Below are positions 13,818 to 19,341 of a stretch of 19,341 nucleotides of DNA, in pieces. Source of the DNA: Actinomycetota bacterium. Its GTDB lineage: Bacteria > Actinomycetota > Aquicultoria > Aquicultorales > Aquicultoraceae. The DNA lies in the NCBI GenBank assembly GCA_030017355.1, contig JASEIR010000011.1:7270-26610 (forward strand). The letters run 5' to 3'. The first letter of the stretch is position 1, and every line of letters starts with the position of its first letter. The notes below the pieces were generated by a model, which did not search any database, had not been told where the DNA came from, and worked only from the letters and a program-made list of their open reading frames with translations. Position numbers and translations under genes: made by a program.

Positions 13818-14099
13818 CTATCTACAGGAAAGGCAAACATGAGCAAATTCATGTGCAAGCGTATTATAGGCTTCAGTTAGCTTTTCCCTTACTGTATCAG
13901 AGTCGAGATAAATGAGATTTAATTTGAAAGGCCCAGACAGGACTCCTGAATCAAAATAGCCATCAGAGTGAAGATTAAGCCCAGCCCAGCCTGTAGTTCC
14001 TTCCATTGCCAGAGCTACAGATATCAAAAGTATTATGAACAGAACCAAAAAGGAGGCTCTTGAATCGTGCTTGAATTTGTTTAATTGAACTTGAAGCAA
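13818..14099 (-). CDS. Short secreted or membrane-anchored protein, possibly truncated
   Basis: A 93-residue frame from TTG 14099, which has GAGG six bases upstream. After a basic start (NKFKHDSRAS) a hydrophobic helix at about 16-33 (FLVLFIILLISVALA) would act as signal peptide or anchor. The exported part has no recognised domain until near its end, TEAYNTLAHEFAHVCLSCR. The HEFAH matches the HExxH zinc-protease motif but is followed at once by the stop. An overlapping frame continues in another phase to 13673. The gene may be a protease relic broken by a frameshift, or the motif may be chance. I recognise no family. Confidence 0.4.
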   Translation of the reverse strand: MLQVQLNKFKHDSRASFLVLFIILLISVALAMEGTTGWAGLNLHSDGYFDSGVLSGPFKLNLIYLDSDTVREKLTEAYNTLAHEFAHVCLSCR

Positions 14100-14204
14100 T
14101 GCAAACCTCAGAGCAAAAATAGACGTTTGTAGTAAAGCTTAATATTTGTTCTTAGCAAGTGCAATGATAAGAGCTTGGTTAAAAACCGCAGATTTAAATC
14201 GATG

Positions 14205-14288
14205 TGTCCGAGACTGGACTTGAACCAGCACGGCATTGCTGCCACTAGGCCCTCAACCTAGCGCGTCTACCAATTCCGCCACTCGGAC
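14205..14288 (-). tRNA. tRNA-Leu (anticodon GAG)
   Basis: A class II tRNA of 84 bases. The acceptor GTCCGAG pairs with CTCGGAC, followed by discriminator A. The D-arm GCGGAATTGGTAGACGCGC is typical of tRNA-Leu. The anticodon stem CTAGG/CCTAG encloses TTGAGGG, anticodon GAG. A long variable arm and GGTTCAAGTCC T-loop complete the fold. CCA is not encoded and must be added by nucleotidyltransferase. Confidence 0.96.
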
Positions 14289-14340
14289 AGATTTGCACCT
14301 AATAGAAAGCTTTTGACTGTCAAACCAGATTGCAGAAGTA

Positions 14341-14368
14341 ATTATATCATTTTGATGCGGTGTGTCAA
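14341..14368 (-). promoter_or_regulatory. Consensus promoter of tRNA-Leu
   Basis: On the minus strand a perfect TTGACA (14368-14363), 16 bases, and a perfect TATAAT (14346-14341) lie upstream of the tRNA. Transcription would begin near 14334, leaving a leader of about 45 bases. That leader contains the perfect dyad TTTGAC-T-GTCAAA (14312-14324). Confidence 0.8.
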
Positions 14369-14434
14369 AGATTGTTCCTTATGCTTCGAAAGATTGGTCG
14401 GCGGCTAGCGGTTATTTATTTTAACTGATAAACG

Positions 14435-14443
14435 TGCTATTAT
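14435..14443 (+). promoter_or_regulatory. Possible extended -10 promoter of the amidase gene
   Basis: TGCTATTAT fits the extended -10 form TGnTATAAT with one mismatch. It is 44 bases before the GTG start at 14487. No good -35 is seen at the normal distance. Confidence 0.35.
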
Positions 14444-14486
14444 GTGCCGATAATAATTAATAAGCTTTATTTAGAGGTTTTCTATT

Positions 14487-15107
14487 GTGCTTGATTTATT
14501 TTTAACAAAAAATCCAAAGCATCAAGCTATCTTAATTGTAGCGGCCTCACTAATCTTACTTACTATCACTGTGCTCTTAGGTTATGCGTTTTTCTTAAAA
14601 GGGCCAACCAAGCATGATGCTAAAAAGGATAAGAATTTTGTTACTGTGCCTGCGCTTGTTGGAAAAGATATGTCCGTAGCTAAGAAAAAGGTAGAATCGG
14701 CCGGGCTTAAATTTGAAGTTGACCAATGGGTTAATAGCAAAGTCTATCCAATAAAGCATGTTATATCTCAAAAGCCTCTTCCTAATGTTAAAGTTAAAAA
14801 AGGTAGCAGGGTGATTGTTAATGTTAGTGGTGGCAAGGATTATTACAGTGAAAATGCGAAACGTCAGCAATCTGCTGTAAATAATGAGAATCTAAAACCA
14901 CTTCCTGAGCCGCCCATTCAGCCACGATCAGCATTGATAGGAAAAGTTGTGGTAATCGACCCTGGTCATCAAAGGAAGACAGATCTTACAAAAGAACCAA
15001 TTGGCCCAGGGTCAAAAATAATGAAAGTAAAGAACCCTGGTGGTACGTTAGGTACAGTATCCAAAGTGCCAGAGTATGAATTAACGCTATCGATAGCAAA
15101 AAAATAA
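14487..15107 (+). CDS. PASTA/N-acetylmuramoyl-L-alanine amidase, N-terminal fragment
   Basis: A 206-residue frame from GTG 14487 with AGAGG nine bases upstream. A membrane helix (about 14-37) anchors the protein outside the cell. A PASTA domain (about 50-116, FVTVPALVGKDMSVAKKKV and onward) should bind peptidoglycan. A Pro-rich linker leads to the first part of an Amidase_3 domain, including the zinc ligands His161 (VVIDPGH) and Glu196 (VPEYE). The frame stops at TAA 15105-15107 straight after a run of seven A. Reading -1 continues perfectly as AKKIRERLQMRGVKVVMTRES into the next frame. The enzyme cleaves the amide between muramic acid and the stem peptide, and needs both fragments joined. 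Confidence 0.88.
   Translation: MLDLFLTKNPKHQAILIVAASLILLTITVLLGYAFFLKGPTKHDAKKDKNFVTVPALVGKDMSVAKKKVESAGLKFEVDQWVNSKVYPIKHVISQKPLPNVKVKKGSRVIVNVSGGKDYYSENAKRQQSAVNNENLKPLPEPPIQPRSALIGKVVVIDPGHQRKTDLTKEPIGPGSKIMKVKNPGGTLGTVSKVPEYELTLSIAKK
15086..15107 (+). promoter_or_regulatory. Slippery A7 heptamer with preceding palindrome, frameshift site
   Basis: The perfect palindrome GCTATCGATAGC (15086-15097) is followed directly by seven A (15098-15104). These are read in frame as A-AAA-AAA, the canonical -1 slippery heptamer, and then by an in-frame TAA. Slipping back one base joins the two amidase fragments exactly. An extra A in the DNA, or transcriptional slippage, would do the same. Confidence 0.6.
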
Positions 15108-15121
15108 GGGAAAGACTTCAA

Positions 15122-15595
15122 ATGCGCGGTGTTAAAGTAGTAATGACTAGGGAATCTAATGATGTTGATATTGGCAATATCGATCGCGCAAGGATAGCCA
15201 ACAATGCAAAAGCGGAACTTTTTGTTAGAATTCACGCAAATGGAGATTCTAACGCAGAAAAGAGCGGAATATCAACTCTTTATCCAGCCCTAAATGAATG
15301 GACAGCACCAATCTATGATAAAAGTTTAAAAGCAGCAAAAATAATTCAAAAGAGCTTGATTGAAACAACAAAGCAGAATGATTTGGGTATAGTTGCTCGA
15401 AATGATATGACTGGCTTTAACTGGTCTAAGGTACCGGTAGTTCTTATTGAAACAGGATTTATGACTAATCCTAAGGAGGATGTCCTCTTGAACTCCCCGA
15501 ACTATCAGGATCATCTTGCTAAAGCTATTAGTGATGGGATTATTAAGTTTTTGCAGACCTATCCTCCGCGTGACCGCATTTTTAATTCTCAATGA
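15122..15595 (+). CDS. N-acetylmuramoyl-L-alanine amidase, C-terminal fragment
   Basis: The rest of the Amidase_3 domain, in the -1 frame. From the internal ATG 15122 it has 157 residues. In that frame coding similarity begins earlier, at codon ATA 15104 (IRERLQMRG). It holds the third zinc ligand His38 in FVRIHANG and the catalytic Glu110 in VVLIETGFMTN. The domain is complete to its usual end (AISDGIIKFLQ). Alone it lacks two of three zinc ligands and a signal or anchor, so it should be inactive unless fused to the upstream part. AGGGA (15107-15111) could serve ATG 15122 as a ribosome site, but a free fragment would stay in the cytoplasm. The P-type ATPase gene follows after 62 bases. Confidence 0.88.
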   Translation: MRGVKVVMTRESNDVDIGNIDRARIANNAKAELFVRIHANGDSNAEKSGISTLYPALNEWTAPIYDKSLKAAKIIQKSLIETTKQNDLGIVARNDMTGFNWSKVPVVLIETGFMTNPKEDVLLNSPNYQDHLAKAISDGIIKFLQTYPPRDRIFNSQ

Positions 15596-15596
15596 A

Positions 15597-15655
15597 AACC
15601 ATCCCTGGCAGTTTTAATGGGTAAATAATCCTAAACCAAATGCCTGAGGATGGTT
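15597..15655 (+). promoter_or_regulatory. Intergenic hairpin enclosing the ribosome site of the ATPase gene
   Basis: AACCATCC (15597-15604) is perfectly complementary to GGATGGTT (15648-15655). Inside it GGCA (15607-15610) pairs with TGCC (15641-15644). The ribosome site GAGGA (15646-15650), seven bases before ATG 15658, overlaps the 3' arm, so folding would hide it. The fold spans exactly the gap between the amidase and ATPase genes. It lacks a T run. Confidence 0.5.
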
Positions 15656-15657
15656 AA

Positions 15658-18489
15658 ATGCAGCCATATCAATGGACAGCAGAAGATGCTTTTCGCGAAC
15701 TTGAGACATCGCCCAGGGGTCTAACAGATGATGAGGCATCTTCTCGGCTTCAAAAATATGGTCCAAACAAGCTCCCTGAGGTTAAGCGAGCGCCATTAAT
15801 TTTTAAGTTTTTAGCCAACCTTTATAACCTTCTTGCGCTTTTGTTATGGTTTGGTGCAGCTTTGGCGTTTATTGGGGGACTTCCTGAACTTGCCTACGCA
15901 ATAATTTTTGTCATCATTGTTAACGCTATTTTTAGTTTCTTTCAGGAATTCAAAGCTGAGCGGGCAACAGAAGCCTTGAAAGAGCTTCTCCCAAGTTATG
16001 CAAAGGTCTTAAGAGACGGCGAAATAAAACGTGTGCTAGCTGAGGAGATTGTGCCCGGCGACATTTTAGTTCTTGAGGAAGGGGATAACATCCCTGCTGA
16101 TGGCCGGCTTGTAGATGCTTTTGAGATGCGCACGATAAATGCAGCTTTTACTGGTGAATCCGCACCCGCAAGAAGAACCACCGATCCAATTTTAAGACAG
16201 GACATCCATATAACAGCTGCGCCCAACCTTGTCTTTGCTGGTACAAGTGTTGCCAGTGGCTCTGGAAGGGCAGTTATTTATGCAACAGGTGAGGCGACCG
16301 AGTTTGGAAAAATTGCCCGCTTAACACAAGCTATAAGGGAAGAGCCAAGTCCACTTGAAAAAGCGGTTGCCAAAGCCGCGCAAGTTGTAGCGCTGCTGGC
16401 TGTAGGTTTTGGGATCGTACTTTTTTTAGTAGCAATATCTGTTACTCCACTTGGTATAACAGCTAGTTTGCTTTTTGCAATTGGCATAATTGTTGCTAAT
16501 GTTCCCGAAGGCTTGCTTCCAACATTATCACTTTCTCTTGCTGCTAGCGTTCAAGAAATGGCAAGAAGACATGCTCTCATAAAAAGACTTTCCAGCGTAG
16601 AGGCGCTGGGTTCTACAACTGTTATAGCAACTGATAAGACCGGAACTCTAACTCAAAACGAGATGACTGTAAGAGAAGTTTGGGTTGATAATAAAGTAAT
16701 TGAAGTAACTGGAGTAGGTTATGAGCCGATAGGTGATTTTTACTACGAAGGTCGCAAATTAACTCATGACGAGTTAAGAAAATACGATATTTTCTGGAGA
16801 TCGGCCTCTTTTTGCACCACATCAAGATTGCTGCCTCCAGGTGATGGCAGGCGAAGCTGGGGAATTGTTGGAGATCCAACTGAAGCAGCGCTTCTTGTTG
16901 TTGCACGCAAAGCAGGCTTTAACTACGAAGAGGAGTTTAAAAAATTCCCAAGAGTGTTTCTTATTCCATTTGAATCAGCCCGCAAGCGTATGTCAAGCAT
17001 CCATGAAATAGGAAAAGTTGAGGAGGCATGTGTTAAGGGAGCGCCCAAGGAGACATTAAGTTTATGTAGCAAGATTAGGCTAAATGAGGAGCTGGCGCCG
17101 CTTACTGATGACCTGCGCGACAAGATTATGAAAGCAAATGATGATTTTGCGCGAAGAGGCCTGCGAGTTCTTGCAATAGCGTATCGCCAATTATCACCAG
17201 ATATCACCCTAACGGCAACGGATGTGGAAAAAGATATGGTATTTCTAGGGCTTATGGCGATGCAAGACCCACCGCGTCCTGATGTTGAGCATGCTGTTGC
17301 TGTGGCTCAAAAGGCTGGGATTCGTATTGTTATGATAACTGGTGATTACGGTCTGACAGCCGAATCCATCGCTCGGAAAATAGGGATAATAAAGCAGCCA
17401 AACCCAAGAATTATTACGGGCGTTGAGCTTGATTCTATGTCTGAAAAAGATCTTGAGAGTGCTCTTTATAAAAGTGAGGTTATTTTTGCAAGGGTGGCGC
17501 CTGAGCATAAACTTAAAATTGTCTCGGCTTTTAAAGATAGAGGAGAAGTTGTTGCAGTTACTGGCGATGGGGTAAATGACGCACCAGCTTTGAAACGAGC
17601 GGATATTGGAGTTGCAATGGGGATTACTGGAACAGATGTAGCAAAGGAAGCCTCTGAAATGATATTAACCGATGATAACTTTGCGAGTATTGTAGCGGCC
17701 ATTGAGGAAGGGCGTGTGGTTTTTGATAACATAAAGAAATTTGTTACCTACATATTTGCTCACTTAACGCCGGAGGTTATACCTTTTGTAATTTTTGTAT
17801 TATCTGGTGGATCAATTCCGCTTGCCATAACGGTTCTCTTAATTCTTGCAATCGATCTAGGAACCGAAACTTTGCCTGCGCTTGCTTTAGGTGTAGAACC
17901 TGCCGAGCCGGGAATCATGGAGCGCCCGCCAAGGAAAAAGGGAGAGGGCATTATAGATAGGTCTCTTCTACTGCGAGCCTATGTATTCCTAGGTCTTATT
18001 GAGGCCGCTTTAGTTTTAGCTGCTTATTTTGTGGTTCTTGTCTCTGGGGGATGGACGCTTGGTATACCTGACATATCTAATCCTGCAAGTCCGCTTCACG
18101 ATGTCTATCTAAGGGCAGTAACAATGACTTTCCTTGCAATAGTTGGAACCCAGGTTGGAGTAGTGTTTGCATCTCGTACTAATAGAGCTTCCGTGTTTGA
18201 GATCGGGCTTTTCTCAAACCGTTGGATTATGTACGGGATTGTATTTGAGTTGATAATCACTGCTGCAATAATATACGTACCGTTCCTTCAGAGAATATTT
18301 GGCACTGCACCACTTGGCCTAGTTGAATGGGTGGCAGCCTTTTCCTTTGGAGTTATAGTGTTTTTTGCGGATGAGGTTCGCAAATGGCTGTTGCGTAGGT
18401 GGGAGCCTCTAGCAAAACGCACGTATTTTGGCAGGGAACTAGAGGCAACCAAAGAAGGCAAGGAAGTTAGGAAGCGTGAAGTTGCATAA
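15658..18489 (+). CDS. P-type cation ATPase, Na+/K+-ATPase-like (P2 type)
   Basis: A 943-residue ion pump with all P-type hallmarks. These are a cation-ATPase N domain, TGES at 165-168 (actuator), PEGLL at 283-287 (M4), the phosphorylation site DKTGTLT with Asp326, then ITGDYGLTAESIA, and GDGVNDAPALKRADIGVAMG. About ten membrane helices are expected. M4 (NVPEGLLP), M6 (AIDLGTETLPALALG) and the C-terminal half resemble animal Na+/K+-ATPase alpha subunits more than bacterial Ca2+ pumps. Cation-site positions partly differ (His702, Leu703, Glu737), so the ion pumped is uncertain. The start ATG 15658 has GAGGA seven bases upstream, inside a hairpin. The downstream TrkA-type genes suggest a role in K+/Na+ balance. 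Confidence 0.92.
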   Translation: MQPYQWTAEDAFRELETSPRGLTDDEASSRLQKYGPNKLPEVKRAPLIFKFLANLYNLLALLLWFGAALAFIGGLPELAYAIIFVIIVNAIFSFFQEFKAERATEALKELLPSYAKVLRDGEIKRVLAEEIVPGDILVLEEGDNIPADGRLVDAFEMRTINAAFTGESAPARRTTDPILRQDIHITAAPNLVFAGTSVASGSGRAVIYATGEATEFGKIARLTQAIREEPSPLEKAVAKAAQVVALLAVGFGIVLFLVAISVTPLGITASLLFAIGIIVANVPEGLLPTLSLSLAASVQEMARRHALIKRLSSVEALGSTTVIATDKTGTLTQNEMTVREVWVDNKVIEVTGVGYEPIGDFYYEGRKLTHDELRKYDIFWRSASFCTTSRLLPPGDGRRSWGIVGDPTEAALLVVARKAGFNYEEEFKKFPRVFLIPFESARKRMSSIHEIGKVEEACVKGAPKETLSLCSKIRLNEELAPLTDDLRDKIMKANDDFARRGLRVLAIAYRQLSPDITLTATDVEKDMVFLGLMAMQDPPRPDVEHAVAVAQKAGIRIVMITGDYGLTAESIARKIGIIKQPNPRIITGVELDSMSEKDLESALYKSEVIFARVAPEHKLKIVSAFKDRGEVVAVTGDGVNDAPALKRADIGVAMGITGTDVAKEASEMILTDDNFASIVAAIEEGRVVFDNIKKFVTYIFAHLTPEVIPFVIFVLSGGSIPLAITVLLILAIDLGTETLPALALGVEPAEPGIMERPPRKKGEGIIDRSLLLRAYVFLGLIEAALVLAAYFVVLVSGGWTLGIPDISNPASPLHDVYLRAVTMTFLAIVGTQVGVVFASRTNRASVFEIGLFSNRWIMYGIVFELIITAAIIYVPFLQRIFGTAPLGLVEWVAAFSFGVIVFFADEVRKWLLRRWEPLAKRTYFGRELEATKEGKEVRKREVA

Positions 18490-18540
18490 GGCAGTTGCGT
18501 AAGGTACTGCATAAGGTCGCATAGGGTAGTCGCATAAAGG
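18481..18540 (+). repeat. Degenerate direct repeats containing GCATAAGG
   Basis: Five imperfect copies of GYYGCATAAGG follow one another at 18481-18491, 18494-18504, 18506-18516, 18517-18526 and 18529-18540. The first contains the Val-Ala-stop end of the ATPase gene. A further copy forms the Val-Ala-stop end of the TrkA gene at 19225-19235, where AAGGAGG is the next ribosome site. Confidence 0.65.
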
Positions 18541-18579
18541 TTTAGGTTTATCGGTATAAAAGCTACAGAGGTGATTAAC

Positions 18580-19233
18580 TTGCGCATCATAATTGTGGGC
18601 TGCGGACGCCTTGGATCTGAGCTTGCAAACTCGCTCTGGCTAGACGGGCACGATATCGTCGTGATTGATCAAGACCCCGAGTCTTTTCAGAGGCTAGCAA
18701 AAACATTTATGGGAAGCAGAATTATTGGCCATGCTATGGATCAGGACACCCTTAAAACGGCAAGAATTGAGGAAGCGGATGCTTTCGTGGCTGTTACTGG
18801 CGAAGACAACCTCAACATTATTTCAGCTAGAATTGCTCGAGAAATCTACTTTGTGCCAAGGGTGGTTTCACGGATATATGATCCAGTAAGAGCAAATATT
18901 TATGAGCGGCTTGGTGTGGCTACAGTATCGACAACCACCTGGGCAGTAAACAAAATCGAAGATTTAATATTTCATCGTGCTTTGGATGTGCAGCTAAGCT
19001 TCGGCAATGGTGAAGTCAATCTTGTAAGACTTGCAATACCAGCCGGTCTTTTTGGGAGGACTGTTGAGAGCATTACCATACCTGGCGAGCTGGAGGTTGC
19101 AGTTATAACAAGGCGCGGAAGATCTTTCATTCCTACTCTTGGCACTGTTTTTGAAGAGGGGGATATTGCAAGGGTTGTGGTGGCAAGGGCGGCGTTTGGA
19201 AGGCTTGAAGAATTTATAAGCGCTGTCGCATAA
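18580..19233 (+). CDS. TrkA-type K+ uptake regulatory protein (first of a pair)
   Basis: A 217-residue RCK-type protein. The N-terminal Rossmann fold begins RIIIVGCGRLG (GxGxxG at residues 7-12) with an acidic end to the second strand (VVIDQD) that selects NAD(H). GEDNLNIISARIAR follows in the usual place. The TrkA-C domain occupies about 140-217 (NLVRLAIPAGLFGRTV...FEEGDIARVVV). It is a cytoplasmic subunit gating Trk/Ktr K+ channels. The frame is open from GTG 18571, but AGAGGTGAT (18567-18575) is an excellent ribosome site for TTG 18580, which also gives the family start. The next gene begins 10 bases after its stop and is also TrkA-like, an arrangement like ceoBC of actinobacteria. The membrane channel gene is not in the window. 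Confidence 0.9.
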   Translation: MRIIIVGCGRLGSELANSLWLDGHDIVVIDQDPESFQRLAKTFMGSRIIGHAMDQDTLKTARIEEADAFVAVTGEDNLNIISARIAREIYFVPRVVSRIYDPVRANIYERLGVATVSTTTWAVNKIEDLIFHRALDVQLSFGNGEVNLVRLAIPAGLFGRTVESITIPGELEVAVITRRGRSFIPTLGTVFEEGDIARVVVARAAFGRLEEFISAVA

Positions 19234-19243
19234 GGAGGCAGAT

Positions 19244-19341
19244 ATGTATATTTTGATTGCTGGTGCCGGAAAGGTTGGGCAATATTTGGCATTAAACTTA
19301 AGCAATATGCATCAAATTGGTTCCATTGATATTAATGAGGA
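19244..19341 (+). CDS. TrkA-type protein, second of a pair (partial, runs off window)
   Basis: ATG 19244 follows AAGGAGG (19232-19238) by five bases, overlapping the stop region of the first TrkA gene. The 32 visible codons begin MYILIAGAGKVGQYLALNL, a Rossmann start with GxGxxG, and reach an acidic second-strand end (SIDINE). That identifies an NAD-binding TrkA-N domain. The rest lies beyond the window. As a tandem partner it probably forms a mixed complex with the first protein to control K+ uptake. Confidence 0.85.
   Translation, partial: MYILIAGAGKVGQYLALNLSNMHQIGSIDINE

Overview
The window reads as a chromosomal segment of an AT-leaning, Gram-positive-type bacterium. A deep-branching actinobacterial or clostridial relative would fit, but nothing here fixes the taxon. 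The clues are a futalosine-type menaquinone cluster, many GTG and TTG starts behind strong Shine-Dalgarno sites, a tRNA without encoded CCA, SpoIIE/RsbU-type phosphatases, a PASTA-domain cell-wall amidase and paired TrkA-type proteins.

Region 1 (1-4219, +): a menaquinone operon. It holds the last residues of a probable MqnE, then MqnA, MqnC, an MTAP-family nucleoside-cleaving enzyme and a COG0402-type amidohydrolase that fits aminofutalosine deaminase. Together these could carry chorismate through futalosine to the cyclised product. The MTAP-like enzyme appears to have lost phosphate-binding residues and to carry the Asn typical of 6-oxopurine recognition. It is therefore a good candidate for a substitute futalosine hydrolase.

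Region 2 (4295-6373, +): a triple-BON protein, a glutaredoxin and a thioredoxin-reductase-like flavoprotein lacking the usual NADPH phosphate-binding motif. Before the glutaredoxin lies a striking heptamer repeat array with a complementary arm.

Region 3 (6374-7119): a 41-residue membrane protein on the minus strand, with its own promoter and a leader hairpin, then a repeat-rich gap, then a stand-alone J-domain protein.

Region 4 (7141-13454, all -): signalling genes. They are a GAF-GAF-GAF-SpoIIE phosphatase, a Cache-type sensor and a GAF-SpoIIE phosphatase. The last two look like one sensor-HAMP-GAF-phosphatase gene broken inside HAMP. Upstream is a zinc-ribbon/HEPN-like protein.

Region 5 (13455-14486): a poorly conserved-looking stretch with a short secreted or degenerate reading frame and tRNA-Leu(GAG) behind a consensus promoter.

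Region 6 (14487-19341, +): a PASTA/N-acetylmuramoyl-L-alanine amidase split by a -1 frameshift at an A7 slippery run, a Na+/K+-ATPase-like P-type ATPase whose ribosome site may be sequestered in a hairpin, and a TrkA-type pair (the second gene cut by the window end). The last genes suggest monovalent-cation homeostasis.

The window is also rich in small intergenic repeats (7-, 8-, 11-14- and 24-bp units and a GC-rich dispersed palindrome).
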